From the NCBI GenBank assembly GCA_900095095.1, contig FMBT01000292.1, forward strand, positions 1 through 64,000: a stretch of DNA of 64,000 nucleotides. Direction: 5' to 3'. Position 1 is the stretch's first letter; each line of letters begins with the position of its first letter. Positions 29,882 to 39,514 of the stretch are shown in pieces. This DNA comes from Fragilariopsis cylindrus CCMP1102 (Eukaryota > Bacillariophyta > Bacillariophyceae > Bacillariales > Bacillariaceae). The position numbers were made by a program, and so were the translations under genes. The notes under the pieces are model-generated. The model was not told the origin of the DNA and made no database searches. It worked only from the letters and a program-made list of their open reading frames with translations.

Positions 29882-31277
29882 AATATTATTTTTTTAATGA
29901 AAAAGCTTAGATCAAGAAGAAATCGTAAAATAAATAAAATCGAGGAATCAAAAGTTTAAAAAAATACTTAATATACTTTCTTTTATCATTTTATTTCGTT
30001 CGCTTTTGAACACGCGCTCAAAAAAGCTTTTTCTTCACATCTTCACGCAACGTGTTCTAATCATCATATGTGCGTCACTTGTGTTGTGTCGACTTTTTTG
30101 TGGGTGCCCGAAAGGTTGTTTACACGTATACTGATATGATTAGATTACAAGACACAATAACATCACTCTAGAAACTTTCTGTTCTTGTCGCTTCCTGTTC
30201 AACTATAGTGTACGGTCCTGTTATTACGCGGGGAGTGCGTTAACGTTAAATCGTTAACGTGGCGACTGTCCTGCTAAAGGAATTTACTGGCACTGAACCT
30301 TTTCGAACGACAATGAACGGTTACAACTATAGTGTACGTCCTCTACATCTCTTTTGTTGGAACCTGACACAACATCATCGGCTGGTGGTGTTGTCCGTTA
30401 GTTTGAAAACAGTTGGTTGTTTGTGTAAGGACAGTATCATGATGCTAATAATAATAATAACAACAACAACGCAACAACAACGCAACAACAACGCAACATA
30501 CCATGTCATATGACAGAGCTGAGTTTGCTAGCAGCAAATTCGTGAATGCTATGGGGATAAGAAGGATGTACAGTTTGCTGGAAAGGATCTTCGATCGTTC
30601 CGCACATCTCCCGACAATCTCCATGGCGCGTCATATGATGAATTGAACTCATCTCCTTCTAATACAATACAATACAATATGTACGTTATGATCACCGGCG
30701 ACATAGACAATAAGCTAGTAGGTCTATTACAATGACAATGACCACCATTAGGTGATATGTATAATGATGTATAATGATTCTCATCATAAGTTATTACTAT
30801 TACTATTTAGAAAAAGAGTGTGGAATCCCATGGTCAGTATTCCATCTTCTTCTTAAATCAATATCAATCGAAATGAATCTTGCGTCTCCATGGTTAGAAA
30901 CAAAAGAAACTCATAATAAAGTGTTCCAAGTGGGCTTTTCCACTTGGCAGACCCAACATATGATCATACGGTATAATCGTATGATCATATGTATGTTAAT
31001 ATTCATTTCGGATAGTCGTGAACTCTTTTACTCACTATCGACTAGGGACTCATTTACTTTTTTGATTGAATAATGAAGTGTTGAAATCCTCAATCGTGCA
31101 TGTATCAAATCGCGACGATGTAAAAATCCATTTGAAAAAAATGATTGAAATAATAGTACCGCGTTGCGCTATCGCTATGCGAGTAGCCAACACGCGAAAT
31201 ATCATCGATTGATCGGTGAGAAAAAGAAAAACAATCGCGTAGAGGTGCTCCCGCAAAATTATTGCGTCAATAGAAAA
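29882..31277. other. Intergenic region with a long perfect hairpin
   Basis: No gene is supported. It holds an (AAC)n/(CAACAA)n tract near 30445-30500, a duplicated AACTATAGTGTACG string (about 30203 and 30327), a CCAAGTGG/CCACTTGG hairpin near 30927-30948, and the palindromic hairpin listed separately. Confidence 0.45.
30956..30992. repeat. Perfect 15-bp inverted repeat with 7-nt loop
   Basis: ACATATGATCATACG is followed by a 7-nt spacer and its exact reverse complement. It is close to a second, 8-bp hairpin (about 30927-30948). It could be a transcript terminator, a small hairpin RNA or a transposon relic. Confidence 0.7.
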
Positions 31278-31355
31278 ATGAGCATTGCCGATTCTTGCTT
31301 CTTCTTCATCCGTCGATTCATTCCAACCGAAAGACGACGGCAAAGAACAAGAAGG

Positions 31356-31402
<47 letters not shown>

Positions 31403-33237
31403 CCATCAGCGGTTCGATATGGCAAAGAATAATGCCGACGTTGACAACGCCACCGACAACAATATCAATAACAACGAATATAATGATGGTGATGGTGACG
31501 ATGATGGTAACATGACTACGGATGATACTACTACAACTAAAATCGAATCGGGATCGGCATCGGTATCAATGGCGGTTGGTACTACTAGTACCAATAGCGA
31601 AAATAATACTACTATTCAACCATCACCGCAACAGCAACAACCTCAATCGCAACCCCAACAACCTCAATCGCATAATGATGAAATGTCTTCTTTGTCGTCA
31701 AAAAAGCCGAACCATGTCGGTGGTGATTATCATGGTCGGGGTGTTCCTCCTACCGTGGCTACTAATGCTACCACTACTGCTGCTACTCCTCGAACAGGTA
31801 AATGTACGGTTGGTGATTGTGATAAGCCTGTCCGCCAAGGTGGACTATGCAGTAGACATGGAGCCAAACGCAAGCACTGCAATCAACACGGATGCATGAA
31901 TATTTCAATATTGGCTGGACTATGCAATACACATGGAGCGGCACGGAAGCAATGCGAGTCCGAAGACTGTGATAAGGTTGCCCGCCAAGGTGGACGATGT
32001 TACGCACATGGAGCCAAACAGAAGCAATGCGACTACGGAGACTGTGATAAGGTTGCCCGCCAAGGTGGACGATGTCACCGACATAGAGTACTAAAAGAAG
32101 AACAGAAAGCAGAGACGGATAGAAGAATAGGAGAAGAAGAGAAAATCCGTGACGACAAGATAGCAGAGACGGAAAGAAGAAGAAAAGAAAAAGAGAAAAT
32201 CCGTGACGACAAGAAAGCAGAGACGGAAAGAAGAAGAAAAGAACAGAAAGAAACTGCAGAGCGGAAGGCAAAAGAAACTGCAGAGCGGAAAAGAAAAAGA
32301 AAAGAAAATAGAGAGGTAAGATTATCGTCGTCATCCTTGTCATCATGTTGTTCGACGACCACACCTTCTGTATCATATTCTAACCATGTATTGTATTGTA
32401 TTATATTCTTTTGTTTAGGACGGCATCACACCTACCAGTACTTACCTGTTTGATCATCAAAAACCCACCAAAACCCCCACAATTGAAGTATTGCATGATG
32501 TTGAGTATAATAAAAGATTTGTACGTCCTTACAGTTGTGGTGGCTTTGTTTATTCTCCATCAAAGGGTGTTAGTACAGACAATTTGGTGGTAGCTTTAAT
32601 CAAGGAAATTATGTTATTATTGGATCAGAAGCTTCTCACAACAACAGACGATGTTTCTGCTTTATTTCCCAAACGAACCCCTCAAGATGGTGCGTACATT
32701 CAATTGAACTTAAAAGGAAGTGGGGCAGACAGGATTCTTCAAAATTTCCAAAATATAGCACCTATTATCTGTTTTCTAATTAAAAAATGGAAAGATAATC
32801 CAGATACTTCCAAAGGTGATAAAATGTTGATATATCCTCCTGGAGGAAGCACAAAAATACATAATGACGCAGACAAAACTCATCGTATCAATCTTCATTT
32901 TGGAGAAGGGAAGACCTTACAGTTAGTAAAGGACAAACAACTCGAAACATTATATGACGAATTGATTTGTAAACCCAACTGTGAGTATCAAATTTATGGG
33001 GGCAGTGGGGACATGTTCTGTGAACCCACCATTTGTAACCATAGAGGCATGATAAATGGAAAATCCGCTGGTTTTACCATTGTAACTAATCCACAATCGG
33101 ATGAGATTGCACTAAAACGTCCTGCATTTCTTTCTAAAGTTTTTCTCGAACTTAATGCATTGGTTGACTTGAAAGGTTCCCAATCTGTTGAAGACTGCAG
33201 TCGTCTTTTAAAGGACAAATTTTATAAATTATTTTAG
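31278..33237 (+). CDS. Cys/His zinc-cluster repeat protein with C-terminal possible oxygenase domain
   Basis: Two exons, 31278-32315 and 32419-33237, with a 103-nt GT-AG intron (GAG|GTAAGA ... TTTAG|GAC); 618 residues. The N-terminus is low-complexity (Gln/His, then Asn/Asp/Thr). Residues about 174-273 hold four repeats of the type C-x4-C-x3-A-x-QGG-x-C-x2-HG (for example CDKVARQGGRC), a zinc-binding repeat known from WRKY19-like plant proteins and abundant in diatoms. A charged Glu/Lys/Arg helix follows (about 273-346). Exon 2 is a distinct globular domain with HNDADKTHRINLHFGEG and CEPTICNHRG, where H-x-D and a distal His could be an iron(II)/2-oxoglutarate site; this is a guess. A second ATG at 31419 is the alternative start. 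Confidence 0.6.
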
Positions 33238-33795
33238 AGAAAAACTATAAACCTTCATTCATAATAATTGCCTATTTAGTTACGTTTGATAGACAATAAA
33301 AAGTTTTGTCAATATTGATGAGCTGGCTTAATGCTAATTACGCGCGCGCTTGACACGTTCTAATATCTTCATTCGAAATATTTCAACAATCTCCTGAAAA
33401 AAAAATTACGAGTATTGCTAGTATTAACTTAGACGAACTCTGACTGTTCTTGTAGCTAGCAATGCTTTAAAATTGATTCTTTCCCATTTCTTCTACATGA
33501 ACAATAGAGGTACGAAAAATGTGAAATATAAAATCGTTCTATTTTAGTGCTAAATATGTATTCCCATATCATTATATATATATGTATTCCCATATCATTA
33601 TATATCATTAAAATATAGACCGGACTTCTGCTTTCGCGCCCCATTGGTAGGTAACTTATAATCATCCCAATCCCCTTTCCCTTCCTTTTCTTTTTATCTA
33701 CATAAATTAAATATTTCCCTTTCAATCTCATCTAAACCTTCGTGTAATGCCTAAAACGGATCTAGATTTGACATTGATTCGGAAGCTATCCTTTC
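33238..33795. other. Intergenic region
   Basis: No gene is supported. A duplicated string ATGTATTCCCATATCATTAT lies at about 33554-33605. AT-rich throughout. Confidence 0.4.
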
Positions 33796-34266
33796 CTAAC
33801 GACGCTTGTTTTTTTCAGTTTCAAATGAAACGTGGACAGAATGACCACGCTTGTTGCCTCTTTTGATTCCCTGACCTTCTGATTCCTTACGTTTACTGTA
33901 GCAGGCTGGTAGTGGTGGGTAAGGGTTGGGCTTTCCTTTCGGTTCTTCTTCGTGGCCATACTTATCACACTTCGTTTGGAAGTACTCTTTTTCTTTTTCT
34001 TCAATGGTCTTGCGACTCGAACCAGTCACCACTGCTGTTGTTGCTGTTGCTGTTGCTGCTGTTGGTGTCGTCTTAGTAGCCTTCTTCTTCTTCGTCATCA
34101 TCGTTGCATCAGCATCAGTACTTTCTGTTGCTTGTGATAAGCTCGTGATGGAAATGTCATCATAGTAGCAGTCCTTGTCTTCCTCCCCACGTATCATAAT
34201 CGTGCAAGTATTGTAGTCGTAGTAACGGTCCTTGTGGACAACATCAAGAATGATAGATTTTGACAT
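33796..34266 (-). CDS. Hypothetical basic low-complexity protein
   Basis: 156 residues from an ATG. It starts MSKSIILDVVHKDRYYDYN, has an acidic patch, then KKKK and Thr/Ala-rich runs, and ends basic (SVHVSFETEKNKRR). The short motif NPYPPLPACY lies near residue 115. No family is recognised. It could be a small nuclear protein or a chance frame; the balanced start and composition favour a real gene slightly. Confidence 0.4.
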   Translation of the reverse strand: MSKSIILDVVHKDRYYDYNTCTIMIRGEEDKDCYYDDISITSLSQATESTDADATMMTKKKKATKTTPTAATATATTAVVTGSSRKTIEEKEKEYFQTKCDKYGHEEEPKGKPNPYPPLPACYSKRKESEGQGIKRGNKRGHSVHVSFETEKNKRR

Positions 34267-34529
34267 GCTTGATGTTCGTTGGTGTTATTGATAGTCGAAA
34301 AACTGATAACAATGTTTTGCTTTTGGTTAATCTTATCTTATTTTATTGTATTTGAATGAGAAATAACCAGAGAATGAAGCAGAAGGAAATTGAAGAGCTA
34401 CCACGAATCAATCAATATCTTGACCGTCACAAATTCGATACTCCACTTTGCACCTCTTTTACTTAGAAAATATATTAAAGCCCAGCTTAGTTCAATCTTG
34501 GTCCATTTTTTTTTCTAAAATTTACATAC

Positions 34530-34591
34530 ACAAAATGGTGTCAGTACGTCTATAATACTAAGTGGTGATGTACGTACTGACACCATTTTGT
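34530..34591. repeat. Perfect 20-bp inverted repeat with 22-nt loop
   Basis: The arm ACAAAATGGTGTCAGTACGT (34530-34549) is exactly complementary to 34572-34591. Such a long perfect stem with a 22-nt loop could be a small-RNA precursor, a terminator, or a snap-back transposon remnant. Confidence 0.8.
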
Positions 34592-34652
34592 CATTTATTT
34601 TCGATAAAAACGACATCTCGGGTTATAAAGCTAACAAATCGTCATTCTCATA

Positions 34653-34690
34653 TTTTCTCTTCAATTGCCAGCCACACGATAATGCGCAGT
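34653..34690 (-). mobile_element. Relic of the Copia LTR
   Basis: These 38 bp match, in reverse orientation and nearly perfectly, the part of the Copia LTR that includes the string CACACGATAATGCGCAG on this strand (LTR positions near 6177-6214). The match is far too long for chance. It is a small fragment of an older LTR of the same or a closely related family. Confidence 0.75.
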
Positions 34691-35100
34691 TGTCGATTCG
34701 ATTCATTCTGACAAATATTGGCGCATGAGCTGCGACAGGATTTAGATTTGATTTAGCTCGTGCGCCAGGTTCGAATTTGAAATAAAATGTTTAGCACGGT
34801 ATGTGAGATTGTATTCACTGTTCACACGACCCCCTTTTCGAAAATACTTAATATTCTTTCCTTTATGCATTTTTCCTTTCATTCGCTTTTCGTCAGCTTC
34901 AATGGCGTGTGCCAAAACACATGTCAATCAATAAATACTTAGTATTCTTTGCTTTATGCATTTTTCGTTTCATTCGCTTTTCGTCGCGCTTCTATGGCGT
35001 GTGCCAAAACACATGTCAATCAATAAATACTTAATAAGCAAAAACACAACCATTGAAGCGCGACCATTGCAGCACGAAACAATTGAAAGCAAAAACAGGC

Positions 35101-35283
35101 CAAATGAAATTAGTCCTCGTGAAACATACCATGTACAATGTATCACACAGCAATACAATTACAATCTTTTACTTGGCTGTCAGATTTTTTAGCTGTCACT
35201 TTTTATCTCTTTTACTTGGATGTCAGATTTTTTATCTGTCACTAAACAAACCCACACTTCCAAATTGTTTACGATACCAACCT
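35101..35283 (+). repeat. Leader-like repeat, copy 1 (no gene attached)
   Basis: Starts GAAATTAGTCCTCGTGAAACAT and runs through TTTTACTTGGCTGTCAGA, a second TTTTACTTGG block, and CCAAATTGTTTACGATACCA. It matches 36898-37048, which is the leader directly in front of the orphan gene at 37049. Here no such gene follows, so it is a promoter or leader copy that lost its gene, or a mobile repeat. Confidence 0.7.
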
Positions 35284-35515
35284 CACCATTATTCACTTGT
35301 TGTGACATCACATCACCTCCTCTCAATAAGAACGATGCGGCAATCTTACGTATTTCTTGCATTGTGTGTTTGTTCGAGGATGCTTCTTCTAAACATTTGA
35401 TCACGGTGGCATCCAAAACCAAAATTTGTAAAATCTTGTAGATAATAACCAACGATTGCATCCTTGGCAACTTTGACACCCGCTTTTCCGTTGGTACAGT
35501 TGGACCACTAAAAGT

Positions 35516-35938
35516 TTGTATGAGTACACCGGCTATTCTGATAATGAGGGAATTAGCACCGCATCAACTACTGATGACGACACATCGACTACCGATGTCG
35601 ATACATCGTCCACTGATCACATAACGCCCAATGTGAATGATATTTTTTTAGGTAGAGGTGGAAAGAACAGCCAATGGTCTGGTAACAATTGGCTTTGAAC
35701 TATGGCATAGCGTCGTTCTATCGAATATCATACAGCCCAAAGAAGGATACCAAAGATGGAAATATTAACAGAATTAGTTCAAGGTATACACAATCTGGAT
35801 CCTCCAGGACAATTTTTACGTGAATGTTCGAACACAAATGGGTCGATAGGATGGGAGATTGCAACAAACAAGGTTACAAGAGAGTATACAATCACTGTGC
35901 TTAAACACACAAAGTCAAATGCAATGTTGATCAAGTAA
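35516..35938 (+). pseudogene. DUF6824-domain gene, disrupted
   Basis: The segment reads NVNDIFLGRGGKNSQWSGNNWL and then, in the same frame, EYHTAQRRIPKMEILTEL and IHNLDPPGQFL, which is the DUF6824 pattern (NDVLLGRG...GN..., later LDPPGRFL) common in diatoms and also seen in the intact gene at 51559-53211. Two in-frame stop codons lie between the halves (TGA at 35696, TAG at 35708), and no ATG fits the start. No plausible intron removes the stops. The N-terminal part is Asp/Thr/Ser-rich as in active family members. Confidence 0.65.
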
Positions 35939-36897
35939 CTTTGGCGTTGATGAAGGACCAACGATGATGATGATGACAGATAGCCGGCAGCGGTACTATA
36001 ACCAACCAATGCGAACAACAACAATGCCACACCACATCCATAACACCATGACGTCAATTACAAAGCAGCAATTAAAAGGACATAATATTATTACAAATAT
36101 ATATCGGCAATATGTATCGGCAATATATATCGGCACGATAACAGAAGTCGGGACTATTTAATGAATAGGAAATACATAATTTAACTTAAAATTTACTCTC
36201 TACTGATGTCGTTGTTTGAAAATCTGTAAATTACAAACTGTATTTTTATTATAAACACTTAAGTCCATTTAAAATAGTGAGCTCCTGCAACAGCTGTTCT
36301 TCCGGTAATTCCTGGAATATTCCGTCGTCTTGTACTGTGCGCCTCAGGGCGTCGTAAGCGTAATCGTTGTATCTAAATCCCTGGCATCAATGCTTCCGAA
36401 TACAGATTGAACCGTCGTTATTGATTTGTAAAAAGAAGATCACGTTCCATTATTCTTTGTTGTGGTACTGTTGTCGTCGAATTCAAATAGTCATACTTGT
36501 TCTCGTTTCTTTTTGAGTGTTGTGTGTGTTGTTGTGGTTCGAAGAAGATAGCATTGTTGCTTTGTCCGACAAGCAGATGTGTATGCAGCATTTGAATCTC
36601 CGCATCGAATGCTTCTCCTTTAATCGTATTTGCATCGGACAATTAATTAATTAAGTATTGTGTGAGCACAGCGAGACAAAAAAACCTACGAATTACACCT
36701 TCTTTATTATGCACCAACACTTAATATTCTTTGCTTTTCTGCATTTTTGCTTTCCTTCGCATATTTCGTCGCGCTTCAATGGCGTGTGCCAAACACGCGT
36801 CAATAAATACTTAATATTCTTTTATTCATACATTTTTGGTTTCGTTCGCGCTTGCCCAATGCATTATTGCTTTCATTCTACGTGATATGAAACGATT
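35939..36897. other. Repeat-island spacer, no firm gene
   Basis: A minus-strand frame at 36418-36642 (74 codons from an ATG, MSDANTIKGEAFDAEIQ) is not supported by any family. Around 36760-36840 there is another copy of the block CGTCGCGCTTCAATGGCGTG followed by TGCCAAACACGCGTCAATAA. Confidence 0.4.
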
Positions 36898-37048
36898 GAA
36901 TGAAATTAGTCCTCGTGAAACATTTTGATATTTTACTTGGCTGTCATATTTTTTAGCTGTCTCTTTTTATCTCTTTTACTTGGCTGACAGATTTTTTAGC
37001 TGTCACTAAACATACCCACACTGCCAAATTGTTTATAGTACCAACCTC
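36898..37048 (+). repeat. Leader-like repeat, copy 2, in front of the orphan gene
   Basis: Matches 35101-35283 with an internal length difference. It ends with TAGTACCAACCTCATGATG, so the start codon of the gene at 37049 lies at its edge. Contains two TTTTACTTGGCTG blocks in tandem. Confidence 0.7.
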
Positions 37049-38023
37049 ATGATGAAAGCTACATCGATTTCCATGACACCAGCAGCAGTGCGGAAACGAA
37101 AAAGTCGATTGAATTTGGATGTAAAACGACGTGAGACAGAATATAATAGAAATCGAAACCAGAATCCGAATCGCATTCCAATTATTCCCAAGACACAAGC
37201 ACAGCTGAAACAAAAAAGTCGTTTGAATTTGGATGTAAAACGACGAGAGACAGAATATAATAGAGATCGAAATCGGAAACAGAATCATTCAAATCAAATG
37301 GATTCCACAGTACCATACAATTTAAAGGTATTAGTAGGGGGTGTGGTTATTATGTCTTTGATGCCAAACATACAAAGGAAGAAGAAGAAGAAGAAGGAAG
37401 CTACACCAAAGAAGACAAAGAAGAGGTCGAGTAATAATAATAGAGATCGATTGATTATTAGTGGTAGGATGAAAATTAACCATCCGGATTTTAGAACAGG
37501 AAAATATAAAGATTGGCGCCAAGGCGATTTGGTTAATAACAACGGAGTACATGGTACATGCTCCATAACTTGGAAAGATGATGATGATCCTAATAACATA
37601 GACATAGTTGGTCTTGAATATATTGAATTTGATTTCAAATCTAGATTAAAATCTAAGATGTTGTGTAATAAATGCGGAAACCTAATTGATATTCATTTAC
37701 GTAGATGTTCCGCATGCGATAATCGTTGTAAAAATAGAGATCCCAAAGCAAATCGTCTTTCATTACAACTTTATGGTAATTCATCAACTGATACAGCTAT
37801 AGTGAATGATTTAATAACTATGAAAAAATATAAAAATAAATTTACCGCAGAACACGAAAAAGAAGCACGCATTCTAATTGAAGATTTATATTTTAATACA
37901 ACAACAGAATACCCAAATCAAAAACATATTGTATGGAATGATAATAAGACCGAAAAATTGGAACAGACAATTACACAAGGTGATATATATTTATATTCTT
38001 CTGACGGTAAAACTCGTTGTTAA
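37049..38023 (+). CDS. Orphan protein with duplicated N-terminal motif and Cys4 zinc motif
   Basis: 324 residues from an ATG (a second ATG follows directly). The 16-residue motif SRLNLDVKRRETEYNR occurs twice in the first 75 residues. A very basic stretch follows (KKKKKK, KKTKKR). CNKCGNLIDIHLRRCSACDNRC (about residues 211-232) is a probable zinc ribbon. No family is recognised. The next open frame (38017 onward) begins in another frame, overlaps the end by a few bases and lacks an ATG, so the two may be one gene joined by an unseen intron or broken by a frameshift. The leader-like repeat lies immediately upstream. Confidence 0.5.
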   Translation: MMKATSISMTPAAVRKRKSRLNLDVKRRETEYNRNRNQNPNRIPIIPKTQAQLKQKSRLNLDVKRRETEYNRDRNRKQNHSNQMDSTVPYNLKVLVGGVVIMSLMPNIQRKKKKKKEATPKKTKKRSSNNNRDRLIISGRMKINHPDFRTGKYKDWRQGDLVNNNGVHGTCSITWKDDDDPNNIDIVGLEYIEFDFKSRLKSKMLCNKCGNLIDIHLRRCSACDNRCKNRDPKANRLSLQLYGNSSTDTAIVNDLITMKKYKNKFTAEHEKEARILIEDLYFNTTTEYPNQKHIVWNDNKTEKLEQTITQGDIYLYSSDGKTRC

Positions 38024-38835
38024 GAGCAAGTGTGGATGTTTTTAATGCAAACGAAATCAATAATAATGATAGTATTCAATTACAAGCTACACCACCATCT
38101 GAAGGCTTGATAAAAAAAGTCTATCCTCACAACGTTAGTCTATTATTACTAATAAATAAATTAGATGTTATCAGTGAACAAGTTAAAAGAATATCTGCAG
38201 AGGCATGTGTTGTAGTTGCTGCTGCTGCTGCTACTATCAACAACAATGAAGATGGAGTATTTGTGTTGAAAGAAGGAAGAAATTCTACTATATATACCAA
38301 AACCAATTTATCAACCGATGTTGGACACAATAACTTCGAAGAAAAAGTCATTCCAATAAAAATAACAGAGATTAATTCTGAACAAAATGTTAAATTAGAT
38401 GAAATAATATCATTTATTGAATCACACAATATCATGGAAGTATTATCATCGAATTGTCAGGGTCCTGGTGATGTAAACGAAAATTCAATTATGTTTGGTG
38501 TGTGTTCTGGTCAGAAGCGACAAGAAGGTATAAGTAACAGATGTGGTGAATATTGTACCAATGATGGAATATTGATGACTAAGTTGATGAAGATGATTAA
38601 TGAATATATTCAACTAACGGAATTGGTACTCCAACACGAATTTCCTATCGTTTATAATAAACTTAAACGGTTGAAACAATTATTATCTCCACATCAGGTA
38701 TGGGATCAAAACAAATGGTCTATGAAATCTGAGATATTTTTCAACGGTTATATCTCAATTGGTCACCGCGCCAGTAGACGTCATACCAATTATAAGAATT
38801 CGCATTTGACTCATTTAACAGGATTCAGGTTATAA
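38017..38835 (+). CDS. Open frame continuing the orphan gene, no own start
   Basis: About 270 residues without an ATG near its beginning. It contains an Ala run (VVAAAAATINN), a helical segment (about residues 20-60) and, near the end, the conserved-looking PHQVWDQNKWSMKSEIFFNGYI. No family is recognised. I take it as the C-terminal part of the gene starting at 37049, either through a frame change or as a decayed gene. Confidence 0.35.
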   Translation: MLRASVDVFNANEINNNDSIQLQATPPSEGLIKKVYPHNVSLLLLINKLDVISEQVKRISAEACVVVAAAAATINNNEDGVFVLKEGRNSTIYTKTNLSTDVGHNNFEEKVIPIKITEINSEQNVKLDEIISFIESHNIMEVLSSNCQGPGDVNENSIMFGVCSGQKRQEGISNRCGEYCTNDGILMTKLMKMINEYIQLTELVLQHEFPIVYNKLKRLKQLLSPHQVWDQNKWSMKSEIFFNGYISIGHRASRRHTNYKNSHLTHLTGFRL

Positions 38836-39296
38836 GGAATTTTGCAGTATTTTGCGCGTGTTAAAAGCACGCGATAATTTCCATCTAAAACAAATAAAAA
38901 AAAGATGAAAGTCTTCAGAGGTGCAAATATATGTGATGTGACTGTCGAAATAAATTAAGATTCGACGCATTAGCAACTCGAACACAGGGCTGTTTTATGG
39001 ATCCGGTGGGGTGTCACCATCTCCACTATGACAGTAGATATTTGATTCGTACTGAGTCTTAAACATTTTGAGTATTTAAATTTTTTTAAAAATCGCGCAG
39101 GCATACTGAACGCGATACTTAGCGCTAACCGCGAATTTTCCCTTTTGGCTCTTCCGATTTATTATTACTGCCCCGTATTATGCTGTAGGTGCGGCCCATA
39201 CAAAGCTTTTTCCGCGTATTCTAAGTATATAAAAAGACACGTGCCCTTATTCGGAGACGCGCTGTGTCTCAATAGGGGGGTGTAAGTCCAATTTTT
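38836..39296. other. Spacer before the hairpin module
   Basis: No gene. AT-rich, with the inverted string GGGGTGTAA at 39277-39285, the reverse complement of the TTACACCCC part of the module that follows. Confidence 0.4.
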
Positions 39297-39376
39297 GGGG
39301 GAGATATGTCCCCCCGAAAAATACACCCCAAAAATTGGCGTCCCGTCGGGAGCCATAACCTGAATCCTGTTAACTA
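39297..39376. repeat. Two-hairpin repeat module, copy 2
   Basis: Hairpin 1 has six-base arms GGGGGA and TCCCCC (39297-39302 and 39309-39314). Hairpin 2 is GGCGTCCCGTCGGGAGCC (39337-39354) with one bulge. Between them is TACACCCCAAAAA, and afterwards CCATAA and GAATCCTGTTAA, as in copy 1 at 4261-4338. An alternative larger hairpin pairs CCAATTTTTGGGG (39288-39300) with CCCCAAAAATTGG (39326-39338). Confidence 0.6.
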
Positions 39377-39514
39377 CACGTAAATTTAAGGAAATTGGGA
39401 AAATGAAGTGCTTACGGGACAAACAATATTAATGGATCGCTATTCACAGAAAGTAGTAGTAATACAAGATAGTGAAAATGGTAAACAATTAATGGGTGGA
39501 TTAAATGCGTTTGC

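Larger units (their letters stand above)
34267..35100. repeat. Start of the repeat-rich island, hairpin and core-motif copies
   Basis: Contains the 20-bp hairpin at 34530-34591, an LTR relic at 34653-34690, and two near copies of a block reading CTTCAATGGCGTGTGCC or close forms, then AACACATGTCAATCAATAAA and TACTTAAT (34890-34955 and 34980-35035). These belong to the family sharing the CATTGAAGCGCGAC core. No gene is supported. Confidence 0.6.

Noticed and set aside
34764-34785. GGTTCGAAT string resembling a tRNA T-arm
   Set aside because: No matching acceptor, D-arm or anticodon stem around it.
36418-36642. 74-codon minus-strand frame
   Set aside because: Starts with ATG but shows no family and sits between repeats. 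Too weak to call.
37990-38030. An 18-nt GT-AG interval that would join the two orphan frames
   Set aside because: Far shorter than any intron seen here (103 nt or more), so it cannot be proposed as a real intron.
39235-39243. ACACGTGC string, an element reported in iron-responsive diatom promoters
   Set aside because: It is not near the iron genes of this window, and a single short match is expected by chance.
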